Part shown: piece after piece, positions 19,069 to 27,738 of the stretch
Layout of the letters: each line of letters starts with the position of its first letter
Numbering within the stretch: the stretch's first letter is position 1
Source of the DNA: JAGDMJ01 sp963809695
GTDB lineage: Bacteria > Bacteroidota > Ignavibacteria > UBA10030 > UBA6906
DNA: 64,000 bases
Direction of reading: 5' to 3'
Assembly (NCBI GenBank): GCA_963809695.1
Contig: CAWEKI010000009.1
Location: 310,001 to 374,000 of the forward strand
The notes under the pieces: model-generated
The model's database searches: none
Told to the model about the DNA's origin: nothing
What the model saw: only the letters and a program-made list of their open reading frames with translations
Translations under genes and position numbers: made by a program

Positions 19069-20417
19069 TGAAGAACGCTCGTCACGGACTACGTATCTTC
19101 TTACTCCTCTTTCCACTGATGGCACGAGGGGAAGACCCGGACCAGGCTGAACTTCTGGTCGTCACGCTGGACAAGGCGATCTCCATGGCGCTCGAGCAGA
19201 ACCGCGACGTCCTCATCGCCGAGCAGGAGCGCCACAAAGCGGACGCACAAGTGGGCGAGGCTCGCTCGGGAGCTTTTCCGCAGTTCTGGTTGAACGGGTC
19301 GTACTCCAGGTACTTCCTGAAACAGGTTCTGTTCCTTCCTCCCAACTCCATGATCAATCCCACCGATAGGGAGCAAGCGCTCGAAATCGGATCAGACAAC
19401 GCCTATATTGGGACCGCTCAGATCTCTCAGGTTCTGTTCAGCAAGAAACTTGGTGCGGCGATGAACATAGCCGAGGCATATCATGACTACTCGGAGCAAG
19501 GATATCGGGGCACCCGGGAAGATGTCGCGCTGCAGGTAAAGAAGGCTTTCTACAATGTACTGCTCATGCAAAAACTTGTGGAAGCAAACCGCCAAGGGCT
19601 TGACGTGGTCAAAGCGAATCTCGAGAACGTCCAATCCCAGTACCGACATGGTACTGCAGCGGAATTCGACCTCCTGCGCGCCGAGGTGCAGCTCGCAAAT
19701 ACCGAACCGCTATTGACTTCGGCTGAGAACAGCCTGCTTCTTGCGGGGAACGCTTTGAAAAGCCTGCTCTCAGTTCCGCTGGAAACAAATATGCGGATCG
19801 AAGGCACCTTCGCATTCGAGGAAATCGACAGCACAACCATTCGCGAAGCGCAGACAAACGCGATGGCCGCAAATCCCTTGCTTGCCCAGCTTGCACTCCA
19901 GGAGACAATGCTGGACGAGAACATCTCCATTGAAAAGGCCAACTATTGGCCAACGCTCGGACTTGTGGGAAATTACCAATGGATGACCCAGACCAATACA
20001 TTCAAGTTCAGCAACTATTTCTGGGCGAAGATGCTGAGCGTGGGGATTTCCATTCAGTGGTCGGTGTTCGACGGACTCCGGACGAGCGCTCGCGTGGAAC
20101 AGGCTTCGGTCGACAAAATGAAGATCCATTATGCGCGGCTCAAGGCAGAAGAGGGCATGAAGATCCAGATCCAGGCTGCTCAATTGAAGATGGCGGAAGC
20201 CAAGAAGCGGATCGCAGGACAGGAAATGAACATCCAGCAGGCCGAAAAAGCCGTGCGCATCGCCCAGACTCGCTACAAAAGCGGCGTGGGAACTCAGCTC
20301 GAACTGTTGGACACGCAGGTCGCCATGACGCGGGCCCGGACGAACTACGCTCAGGCCATCTATGATTATCTCGTTGCCCAGGCCGAATGGCAATTCGCCG
20401 TCGGCACCCCGTCATGA
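19065..20417 (+). CDS. TolC family outer-membrane efflux protein
   Basis: The product has 450 residues. A signal peptide (about 1-24) precedes two outer-membrane efflux protein repeats with the long alternating coiled-coil helices of the family. Typical features include LDKAISMALEQNRDVLIAEQ near the start of the mature protein and RYKSGVGTQLELLDTQVAMT near the end. It forms the outer-membrane exit duct for the adaptor and pump that follow. Start and stop codons overlap those of its neighbours (ATGA on both sides if the adaptor is started at 20414). Confidence 0.92.
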   Translation: MMKNARHGLRIFLLLFPLMARGEDPDQAELLVVTLDKAISMALEQNRDVLIAEQERHKADAQVGEARSGAFPQFWLNGSYSRYFLKQVLFLPPNSMINPTDREQALEIGSDNAYIGTAQISQVLFSKKLGAAMNIAEAYHDYSEQGYRGTREDVALQVKKAFYNVLLMQKLVEANRQGLDVVKANLENVQSQYRHGTAAEFDLLRAEVQLANTEPLLTSAENSLLLAGNALKSLLSVPLETNMRIEGTFAFEEIDSTTIREAQTNAMAANPLLAQLALQETMLDENISIEKANYWPTLGLVGNYQWMTQTNTFKFSNYFWAKMLSVGISIQWSVFDGLRTSARVEQASVDKMKIHYARLKAEEGMKIQIQAAQLKMAEAKKRIAGQEMNIQQAEKAVRIAQTRYKSGVGTQLELLDTQVAMTRARTNYAQAIYDYLVAQAEWQFAVGTPS

Positions 20418-20464
20418 CACCGGAGTACGCCATCATGCATTTCAACAGAGGAGGCAGACCAGCC

Positions 20465-21535
20465 TTGAACATCATGAGTACATCCTTCAACCATGCAGTG
20501 ATTGTGGGCGCTCTCGCCGTCATCGTATTCGGTCTCACGGGGTGCGGCGCGGGCAACAAAGACCAACGGGAGGGTCCGGGGCAGGAAAAGCAGTCTGCCC
20601 GCATCGTGCCGGTGGAGGTCGCCGTGGCCGGTCAGAAAAACATGACCGTGACCAAAACGTATTCGGGAACGCTCGAGGGAGAGGAACAGGCGAATATCGT
20701 CGCCAAGATCTCTGAACGCGTTACAAGCGTCAACGCCCGCGTGGGGCAAGTGGTCGAGGCCCGGCATATCGCGATCGGCCTGGACAAGAGCGGAGTTTCC
20801 TCCCAGTATTACCAGGCTGAGGCCAACTACAGGAACAGCGAAAAGACGTTACAACGGATGAAATCCCTGTACGATGAAGGTGCAGTCTCGCTCCAGACAC
20901 TGGACGGCGCCCAGACCGCATTTGACGTCGCAAAGGCGAATTTTGATGCCGCCCGGAGCACCGTCCAACTCGCGTGTCCGATTTCCGGGCTCGTGACGGC
21001 CGTGAACGTCAATGTGGGCGACCTGACGACACCGGGGGCCATTCTGGTGACCATCGCCCGTGTCGGCACCATGAAAGTGATCTTCAGCATCAACGAGACC
21101 GACGTGGCCAGCATGGCGATCGGCCAGCAGGTGATGGTGTTTTCGGAGACACGGCCGGATGTGACACGCCAGGGTCGCATTATTCAGCTGTCGAAATCGG
21201 CTGATGTGGGCTCACGATCGTTTGAGGTGAAGGCCCTCTTCCCGAACACCCCTGACGCCTGGTTCAAGCCGGGGATGTTCTGCAAAGCAGGCGTCCAACT
21301 TTCCCCCAGAGAGAAGGCGCTCGTTATCCCGGCCGCAGCTGTCCAGAGCGACGGTGTCATCGACCGTGTATTCCTGGTCCGCGGCGGACAGTCGTTCCAG
21401 CAGAAAGTCGAGGTCGGTATTACCGACGGTGACAACACCGAAATCGTCCGTGGCCTCTCCCCTGGAGACACTGTTGCGACGGTCGGAACGAATAACTTGA
21501 AAGACAGCAGCTACGTCAAGGTGGTGAGCAAATGA
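20465..21535 (+). CDS. RND efflux adaptor, predicted lipoprotein
   Basis: The start is uncertain. AGAGGAGG (20447-20454) lies ten bases before a TTG at 20465 and 19 before the ATG at 20474; an ATG at 20414 overlaps the TolC stop. From 20465 the protein has 356 residues with a lipobox VFGLTGC, so it is probably lipid-anchored. The barrel-sandwich halves EGEEQANIVAKISERVTSVN and LACPISGLVTAVNVNVGDLT flank a short coiled coil, followed by a beta-barrel and the membrane-proximal domain. It joins the pump to TolC. The gene overlaps the permease start by four bases. Confidence 0.88.
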   Translation: MNIMSTSFNHAVIVGALAVIVFGLTGCGAGNKDQREGPGQEKQSARIVPVEVAVAGQKNMTVTKTYSGTLEGEEQANIVAKISERVTSVNARVGQVVEARHIAIGLDKSGVSSQYYQAEANYRNSEKTLQRMKSLYDEGAVSLQTLDGAQTAFDVAKANFDAARSTVQLACPISGLVTAVNVNVGDLTTPGAILVTIARVGTMKVIFSINETDVASMAIGQQVMVFSETRPDVTRQGRIIQLSKSADVGSRSFEVKALFPNTPDAWFKPGMFCKAGVQLSPREKALVIPAAAVQSDGVIDRVFLVRGGQSFQQKVEVGITDGDNTEIVRGLSPGDTVATVGTNNLKDSSYVKVVSK

Positions 21536-24500
21536 AACTAGCCAATGTTTCAATCGATCGACCCGTCTTCGCGACCATGATGGTTTTCGCGCTCATCGTG
21601 CTGGGGCTCTTCTCGTACGCCAAGCTGAACATTGACCAGTTCCCGGATGTTGATTTCCCTTTCGTGACCGCAACGACAGTTCTCCCCGGCGCCGGTCCGG
21701 AGCAGATTGAGACAGAGGTTACCAAGAAGATTGAAGATGCGGTCAACCCGATTGCGGGGGTCGATCACATCCAATCGATCTCCCAGGAAGGGGTTTCGCT
21801 GGTCATCGTTCAATTCAAGCTGGAAGTGGATGGGCGGCAGGCAGCCCAGGAAGTACGGGAAAAGATCGCGGCGATCCGTGCGAACCTCCCCACGGACATC
21901 AAGGATCCGGTCATCCAGCGCTTCGACCCCGCGAGTCAGCCCATCATCACGGTCACCGTTGCGGGCGACCGGTCGGAGAAGGAGATTACGACGTACACCA
22001 AGGACGTGATCAAGAAACGGCTCGAAAACGTCCCGGGCGTAGGCGCGGTGGACCTGGTCGGAGGCGCCGAGCGGGAGATTCAGGTTGAGGTGGATGGGGC
22101 GCGGCTGCAAGCCTATGGCCTTTCCGTGCAAGATGTAATTCAGAGCGTGGGTGCGGCCAACGTGGAGATTCCAGCAGGGAACCTGATCCAGGGGCCACGT
22201 CAGCTTTTGCTCCGCACGATGGGAAAATACACCAATATCGATGATTTCAAAAAGGTCGTCGTTGCCACGCCGGGCGGAAAGGTTGTACGCCTCGCCGAGG
22301 TGGCAAATGTGATTGACGGGATCAAAGAGCGGGTGAGCCTGACGCGGTTGGACAGGGAGCGTGCCGCGGGCCTGAATATCCGACGCCAATCGGGCAGCAA
22401 CACCGTCCGGGTCGCCGATGCGATCAAAAAACAGGTTGACCGTGTCGTCAAGGATCTTCCCCCTGATCTTCGCCTCGTGGTGGCGCGGGACAACAGCACG
22501 TTTATCCGTGACTCGGTGAACGATGTGCTCTTTGACATCATGTACGGCGGTCTGCTGGCTGTCGTCGTCGTGTATCTCTTCCTGGCCAACGTTCGCCCGA
22601 CGATCATCAGCGCACTCGCGTTGCCGACATCCATCATTGCCAGCTTCATCATCATGTACGCGTTGAACTTCACGCTGAACGTGATGTCCCTTATGGCCCT
22701 TTCGCTTGCGGTCGGCCTCCTGATCGACGACGCCATCGTCGTGATCGAAAACATTTACCGACACATGGACGCCGGAGAGACGGCGTTCGAAGCAGCAAAG
22801 GCAGCCACGAGCGAGATCGGCCTTGCAGTCATGGCGACGACATTCACGATCGTCGCCGTCTTCGTCCCCGTCGCGTTCATGCCTGGCATTGTGGGCCGGT
22901 TCTTCTACCAGTTCGGCATCACCGTATCCGCTTCCGTGCTGGTGTCGCTCTTCGTTGCCTTCACGCTGACCCCGATGCTTGCCTCCCGATGGTTGAAAAA
23001 AGAGGACGAGGAGCTCACGAACGAAGGCAACTTCTGGCGAAAGGGACTTTACTATTTCAACCATGCGTTTGTAGTGATGAGCACGGGGTACCAGCGGGCT
23101 ATTACCTGGTCCCTGCGTCATCGCAAGACCGTGATATTCGGCTCTCTGGCGGTGTTCTTTTCCAGCTTTTTCTTGATGCGTTTCCTTGGCGGGTCGTTCT
23201 TTCCGGAAAGTGACAATAACGAGTTCACGATGACGATCAACGCCGCTCCCGGAAGCTCCCTTGAAGAGACGGGAGTGATCTGTTCCACGATCGAGGAGAC
23301 GTTGAAGCATCATCATGAGGTCATAACAACCCTCACGACGATCGGCGCCGGAAATGACCCGGTGACACGTGCGAGCATCCTGGTGAAACTCACGGGCAAG
23401 CGGGAGCGCAAGAGAGGGGTCTTCCAGATCATGGATGAGGTTCGCGCAGAGCTCAAAGACCTGCCCGGCGCCAACCTCAGCTTCGCGACGCAAGGAGGGG
23501 TCGGAGGAAACCAGAAGCCAGTCATCATGAGCGTCCGTGGCGAAAAAATGGCCCAGTTGCAGCAGATCGCTGACCGTGTCGAAGAGATCGTGCGGAGCAC
23601 TCCCGGCGCAGTCGACGTCGAGAACAGCCTGGAGACTTCGAAACCGGAGGTCCGCATTCGCATCGACCGGGACAAAGCGTCGGATCTCGGCATTAACGTG
23701 GGTCTGATTGCCACGACGGTACGCGCGATGGTGGACGGCTACGTGGCCACGCAGTATCAGGAGGGAGAGGAGCAATACGATGTCCGTGTGCGCCTCCGGA
23801 AGGAAGACCGTACATCATTGGAGGACATCAACAATCTCACGATCAAGAGCACCAAGAACCTTCCGGGGAACCAGAAGCTGCTGATCCCCATCAACGCTGT
23901 CGCCGAGATCCGGCAGGGCTCCGGGCCCTCCAGGATCAACCGCTTTGACCGACAGCGCGAGATCAGGATCGATGCAAACCTTTCAGGGCACCTCCTCGTC
24001 CAGGTCCTTGGAGAAATCCAAGCGAGAACCGGCGCGCTGGATATCCCACCGGGCTATTCGGTGGGAGTTACGGGGCAGGGAGAAATGCAGGCAGAATCTT
24101 TCGGCAACATCTTTCTGTCGCTGGGACTCGCCATTGTGTTCGTCTACATCGTCCTGGCCGCACAATTCGAGAGCTTCAAGTACCCCTTTGCCATCATGCT
24201 GGCCCTCCCCATGTCCCTGATCGGGGCAATCATCGCCTTGCTGGTATTCAAAAGCTCGCTCTCGGTGATATCGATGATCGGCATCATCATGTTGATGGGA
24301 CTGGTGACGAAGAACGGCATCCTGCTCGTGGACTATGCCAACGTGCTGCGCGACCGCGGACACGAGCGGAGCGACGCGCTTGTGCGGGCGGGAGCCACCA
24401 GGCTCCGGCCGATTCTCATGACCACGTTCGCCATGATCTTTGGCATGGCTCCGCTGGCACTGGCGCTGGGTGAAGGAAGCGAATTCCGTTCTCCCATGGG

Positions 24501-24708
24501 GCAGGCCGTCATCGGAGGCCTAATCACCTCTACCCTGCTGACCCTCTTTATCGTCCCGGTGGTTTACTCGATCCTTGATGATTTCTCATTCCGGAAGGTG
24601 TTTGCATTTGTCCCACGCCTTGTTGCCCGTCTGGTCGCACTCCTGAAAAAACGACCGGCAAGGGAGCACCGACCGAAAGTGAAGCCGGAGGAAGTCGTTG
24701 AATCATAA
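21532..24708 (+). CDS. RND efflux transporter permease (AcrB/HAE1 family)
   Basis: The product has 1058 residues, with the usual twelve-helix, two-loop architecture. The start MKLANVSIDRPVFATMMVFA is the common first helix. The proton-relay Asp pair is in LAVGLLIDDAIVVIENI and the Lys in VTKNGILLVDYAN. The C-terminal tail is long and basic (about 25 residues after the last helix). The gene sits in a full set with its own TolC, adaptor and TetR, so this is a complete drug-efflux-type system. Lower similarity to the permease at 10813-13920 suggests an independent origin, not a recent duplication. Confidence 0.94.
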   Translation: MKLANVSIDRPVFATMMVFALIVLGLFSYAKLNIDQFPDVDFPFVTATTVLPGAGPEQIETEVTKKIEDAVNPIAGVDHIQSISQEGVSLVIVQFKLEVDGRQAAQEVREKIAAIRANLPTDIKDPVIQRFDPASQPIITVTVAGDRSEKEITTYTKDVIKKRLENVPGVGAVDLVGGAEREIQVEVDGARLQAYGLSVQDVIQSVGAANVEIPAGNLIQGPRQLLLRTMGKYTNIDDFKKVVVATPGGKVVRLAEVANVIDGIKERVSLTRLDRERAAGLNIRRQSGSNTVRVADAIKKQVDRVVKDLPPDLRLVVARDNSTFIRDSVNDVLFDIMYGGLLAVVVVYLFLANVRPTIISALALPTSIIASFIIMYALNFTLNVMSLMALSLAVGLLIDDAIVVIENIYRHMDAGETAFEAAKAATSEIGLAVMATTFTIVAVFVPVAFMPGIVGRFFYQFGITVSASVLVSLFVAFTLTPMLASRWLKKEDEELTNEGNFWRKGLYYFNHAFVVMSTGYQRAITWSLRHRKTVIFGSLAVFFSSFFLMRFLGGSFFPESDNNEFTMTINAAPGSSLEETGVICSTIEETLKHHHEVITTLTTIGAGNDPVTRASILVKLTGKRERKRGVFQIMDEVRAELKDLPGANLSFATQGGVGGNQKPVIMSVRGEKMAQLQQIADRVEEIVRSTPGAVDVENSLETSKPEVRIRIDRDKASDLGINVGLIATTVRAMVDGYVATQYQEGEEQYDVRVRLRKEDRTSLEDINNLTIKSTKNLPGNQKLLIPINAVAEIRQGSGPSRINRFDRQREIRIDANLSGHLLVQVLGEIQARTGALDIPPGYSVGVTGQGEMQAESFGNIFLSLGLAIVFVYIVLAAQFESFKYPFAIMLALPMSLIGAIIALLVFKSSLSVISMIGIIMLMGLVTKNGILLVDYANVLRDRGHERSDALVRAGATRLRPILMTTFAMIFGMAPLALALGEGSEFRSPMGQAVIGGLITSTLLTLFIVPVVYSILDDFSFRKVFAFVPRLVARLVALLKKRPAREHRPKVKPEEVVES

Positions 24709-24726
24709 GGTATGGAGATATCCCTG

Positions 24727-25026
24727 ATGAAAATTGCAATCGTTGTGTGCAACGAAGCCTTTACGTCCCGGGTAATGGAAATCCTGACACGGAACGGTAT
24801 TGATTTCTACACTCGGTGGGAGCACGTAACAGGGAAGGGACACGGGACCGAGCCGCACCTCGGGACCCGGAGCTTTCCCGAAATCAACTCGGTCCTGATG
24901 ATTGCTTTTGACCAGGAGCAGCTGCTCACGAAATTCATTCAGGAACTCACCGAAGCCAACGGCGCCATCCGCCGGCCGGATGATAAAATACGGCTGTTTC
25001 AGCTGCCGCTCGAGAGAATGTTGTAA
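24727..25026 (+). CDS. Small PII-like transporter-associated protein
   Basis: The product has 99 residues, started at 24727 because GGAG lies about ten bases before it; an ATG at 24712 is less likely. The pattern follows PII signalling proteins: MKIAIVVCNEA strand, a helix, GIDFYTRWEHVTGKG at the T-loop base, a beta strand with VLMIAFDQEQ, a helix and IRRPDDKIRLFQLPLE. The T-loop is short. Small proteins of this kind are known after RND genes in Bacteroidota (in some annotations, PG0541 family transporter-associated). It is the last gene of the operon. A role in sensing or gating the pump is inference. Confidence 0.75.
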   Translation: MKIAIVVCNEAFTSRVMEILTRNGIDFYTRWEHVTGKGHGTEPHLGTRSFPEINSVLMIAFDQEQLLTKFIQELTEANGAIRRPDDKIRLFQLPLERML

Positions 25027-25195
25027 GAGCAGCAGCATGTACTCATCGTGTGATGACACGTCCTGTGTTCACCAGAACCGCTGAATTCTGGACATCTGCT
25101 TTCCAAAGGGCGGGCTTCCATTTATTGATTACCGGCGAGGCTTGGATGGAACGCGTGCGCGGGGGTACCGGTCACCGCGACGCCCCCCCAACAAC

Positions 25196-25230
25196 AAAAC
25201 AGGGGCACAAACCACCGTGCCCCTGTTTTT
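25196..25230. terminator. Bidirectional Rho-independent terminator
   Basis: A perfect 13-bp stem, AAAACAGGGGCAC with GTGCCCCTGTTTT, encloses an eight-base loop and is flanked by A-rich and T-rich ends. It sits between the convergent RND operon and ilvE and can stop transcription from both sides. The rest of the gap (25027-25195) shows nothing else. Confidence 0.88.
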
Positions 25231-25257
25231 CCCAGCTCTGTCGCTTCGACAAATGAC

Positions 25258-26244
25258 CTATCGTTTTCTTCGCGTTGTTCCCGCAACTTCGAGGTGCTTG
25301 GTCGACGACCCATTGCCTCCACGGTGATACACCGGCATACACCACTGGCGGTACTTCACCATGCGGCCCCGAACAACATTGAAGAAGATCTCCCGGAGCT
25401 GCTTGACCACGGGTCCCATGCTCCCAGACCCTATCACGCGATGGTCGATCTTTGTCACCGCGCTCAGCTGGACGCCGGTCCCCGAAAAGAACACCTCATC
25501 CGCCAGGAAGAGCTCTGTCCGGTCCATACGGCGCTCGACGACGTCAATGCCCAGTTCATTCTTCAGCAGCAGCATGATCGTGCGCCGCGTGATGCCCTCC
25601 AGGATGTTGTCCGATACCGGAGGCGTGATGGCAATCCCATCCCTGATGATGAAAATATTTTCGGCCGACCCCTCCGAAACATGCCCGTCCTCGCTCAACA
25701 CGATCGCCTCATCGAAACCCGAGAGCTGGGCGTCAGATTTGGCGAGGGCAGAATTGACGTACGCCCCCGCAATTTTCCCTCTGGCCGGAATGGAGTTGTC
25801 ATCCACGCGCCGCCAGGAAGAGATCGTACAGTGCGCATTCTGGTCGTTCTCCACGTAACGTCCAAACGGAACAGATGCAATCGCCAGCCGCGGGGTCAGG
25901 TTGTGCAACCGCACCCCGATGATCTCATCAGCGTAAAACGCTAACGGACGGATGTAACAATCCGTCTTGAACTCTTCTGTCCGACAAAGTTCGAGGGTCG
26001 CCTCAACGAGATCTTCCGGGGTATAGGGAAAGCTCATCCTAAGGATGCTGGCCGATTGCAGGAATCGCCGGTAATGGTCGATCGGACGGAACACAAATAA
26101 TTCACCTTCGTCGCTGTTCCAGTAGCCGCGAATTCCGCCAAACACTGCAGTCCCATAATTGAGACCATGAGTCAGAATGCCAACCTTCGCTTCCGAGTAG
26201 GGAACGATTTTTCCATCAAAGAAGACGTAGCCTGGGAGACTCAT
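25258..26244 (-). CDS. ilvE: Branched-chain amino acid aminotransferase
   Basis: The product has 328 residues, started at 26244 where AAGGGA lies seven bases upstream. It is a fold-type IV PLP enzyme: the Schiff-base Lys157 is in GKIAGAYVNS, and the Glu that anchors the pyridine nitrogen is in SEGSAENIF. The FFDG opening, FGGIRGYW and the final GTGVQLSAV motif are those of IlvE. It transfers amino groups between Leu/Ile/Val and 2-oxoglutarate in the cytoplasm. The tail of about 25 residues after VKYRQWCMPVY is rich in Arg, Gly and Ser and appears extra to the family. Confidence 0.93.
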   Translation of the reverse strand: MSLPGYVFFDGKIVPYSEAKVGILTHGLNYGTAVFGGIRGYWNSDEGELFVFRPIDHYRRFLQSASILRMSFPYTPEDLVEATLELCRTEEFKTDCYIRPLAFYADEIIGVRLHNLTPRLAIASVPFGRYVENDQNAHCTISSWRRVDDNSIPARGKIAGAYVNSALAKSDAQLSGFDEAIVLSEDGHVSEGSAENIFIIRDGIAITPPVSDNILEGITRRTIMLLLKNELGIDVVERRMDRTELFLADEVFFSGTGVQLSAVTKIDHRVIGSGSMGPVVKQLREIFFNVVRGRMVKYRQWCMPVYHRGGNGSSTKHLEVAGTTRRKR

Positions 26245-26371
26245 ACGAATCCCTTTCATTTTGGATTTCCGGGGAAAAATCGGTACAATGCTATTCACAG
26301 AAATATACACTTCTTTGGGCCGAGATGGAAGCCTTTTTTGATTTCGGCTCTCTGTTCATGACCGCGGCTGA

Positions 26372-26387
26372 TGTGCGATGTGTCACA
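26372..26387. promoter_or_regulatory. Possible CRP/FNR-family binding site
   Basis: TGTG-N8-CACA, with TCACA perfect on one side and TGTGC on the other, has the spacing of a CRP-type site. It lies in the divergent region between ilvE and the VanZ-like gene, 60 bases before the latter. A single imperfect match in one place is weak evidence. Confidence 0.25.
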
Positions 26388-26446
26388 CGATTTGCGGAAG
26401 ATTTTGAATAGCTTTGCTGCGAGATTTCAGACGAGGCGAGGGTTCG

Positions 26447-26851
26447 ATGGTCAGTTTCTTGCGGTATCAGGGTCCAGCATTCGCCTGGGTGGCGATGATC
26501 TTCGCCAGCTCCGCCATGCCGACCGGTTTTTTTGCGCGATTCGGAGTGGAAGCACCCTGGGCCCCGAAGGTCGTGCATGTCCTCTTTTTTTTCTTCCTCT
26601 GCTTCTTCCTGAGCCGCGCGCTCCGGCATCAGCATACGTCCCCATTCCTCTCACGGTGGAGCATCCCCATAAGCATTCTGATCTGCGTGACGTTTGGAAT
26701 CCTTGATGAAGTGCATCAGATGTTCGTGATGGGAAGACACCCCCGCATTTCTGACGTGCTCCTTGACCTCTCCGGAGCAACGCTCATGGCGGTGACGCTG
26801 TGGCTCTGGGGCCGGGTACAATCCGTCCGTCGGGAACGGGTCACCTCGTGA
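26447..26851 (+). CDS. VanZ family membrane protein
   Basis: The product has 134 residues, started at 26447 with GAGGG just upstream. Four hydrophobic helices are visible. Family marks are FASSAMP at the end of the first helix, KVVHVLFFFFL in the second and the acidic motif DEVHQMFVMGRHPRISDVLLD, which matches the VanZ signature DExxQ...R..s..Dv..N. The molecular function of VanZ proteins outside glycopeptide resistance is not settled. The gene is convergent with the cytochrome gene, nine bases between stops. Confidence 0.85.
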   Translation: MVSFLRYQGPAFAWVAMIFASSAMPTGFFARFGVEAPWAPKVVHVLFFFFLCFFLSRALRHQHTSPFLSRWSIPISILICVTFGILDEVHQMFVMGRHPRISDVLLDLSGATLMAVTLWLWGRVQSVRRERVTS

Positions 26852-26860
26852 GGCTCTCCT

Positions 26861-27280
26861 TCACTGCAGCGATTTAAGGTAGGCTACAACATCCCGGGCA
26901 TCCTGTTCGGTCATCCGGAACTGCGGCATGGGCGGGAGTGGAGGTTGGCCGTTCCGGGCGATTCCGCTGGTCAGTAGCCGAACCCCATCATCTTCTGAAT
27001 AGCCTGGCATCCCCGCAATGCGCGGAGCCTGAAATGCCCATTGCTGGCCAGGAAATGGAGACCGGAGAGGAATTGGCGCTCCTCTCAAGAGTTTGTCTGT
27101 GAGGAGGGCACCATGCTCATCGCGGGGAGTGTGGCATTGGACACACTGTGCCACATTGTGAACGATGTACTTCCCACGCTCCGCGTTGCCCACCCCCCCT
27201 GGATTCTCCACTTTTTTCCCTTGCCCGATGCCGATCATGGCAACAATCGGGACAAGGACGGCCCCGATGATGACTTTCAT
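26861..27280 (-). CDS. Exported mono-haem cytochrome c
   Basis: The product has 139 residues. An N-terminal hydrophobic segment (1 to about 19) serves as signal or anchor. One haem site, CVQCH (46-50), is followed by a Pro/Met-rich segment, PPLPPMPQFRM, that could supply the axial Met, and by the helix DARDVVAYLKSL characteristic of class I cytochromes. The pattern RGKYIVHNVAQCVQCHTPRD resembles cytochromes linked to alcohol or aldehyde oxidation. No oxidase or dehydrogenase partner is adjacent, so its electron route is unknown. Confidence 0.88.
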   Translation of the reverse strand: MKVIIGAVLVPIVAMIGIGQGKKVENPGGVGNAERGKYIVHNVAQCVQCHTPRDEHGALLTDKLLRGAPIPLRSPFPGQQWAFQAPRIAGMPGYSEDDGVRLLTSGIARNGQPPLPPMPQFRMTEQDARDVVAYLKSLQ

Positions 27281-27305
27281 CTCGATTCTCCGCTTGATCG
27301 TTGAA

Positions 27306-27557
27306 TCACTTGAACAGCAGGGAGGGCAGGTTCGTTCCGTGAAGGTTGATCGTGGGGTTTCTCACAACGATGGATTGTCCCGAAGTTGTGCCCCGGGCAA
27401 CCGGGCCATAATCGACGAATTCCCTGTCCGACACAATGCAAGGGAATGGCGAGGCATGTAAACGACCCGAAATACGGCGCTCGATGTGGCCGGGATGACC
27501 AAAGGCACCGCCTGATCGGCAAGGAAGGATGCCCCCCCACCCTGCACACCGGTCACC
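27306..27557 (-). pseudogene. Remnant of an ASPM-SPD-2-Hydin-like (choice-of-anchor D) domain protein
   Basis: The 458-bp gap between the cytochrome and pepT holds no intact gene. On the reverse strand one frame reads VQGGGASFLADQAVPLVIPA and TSSAVFRVVYMP, then a second frame reads REFVDYGPVARGTTSGQSIV and NPTINLHGTNLPSLL to a stop at 27306. This is the end of one ASH-type beta domain joined out of frame to the start of another, with the middle missing. Such domains occur in repeats in large secreted proteins of this group. The fragment is short, so the call rests on pattern only. The A/T-rich remainder (27558-27738) is the pepT leader. Confidence 0.55.
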
Positions 27558-27738
27558 GTGATCGCACGGAGGGAATCATTATTATCTTTGTGGCCCGATG
27601 AATTCTCCTTGTGCCTTGTGTTCGTCTTGTACCCCGTTTTCTTTTCAACTGTTTTTTTTCCACAATCTTCTTATCTTGATTTCATTGCTCTCTCGCCCCT
27701 CATTGACCCTTGGCTCATATCACCACATAAGGACACCC

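Noticed and set aside
21550..23775. 741-codon open frame antisense to the RND permease
   Set aside because: It is an antisense shadow of a highly conserved gene; the composition is rich in His, Arg and Asp as expected for antisense reading in high-GC DNA.
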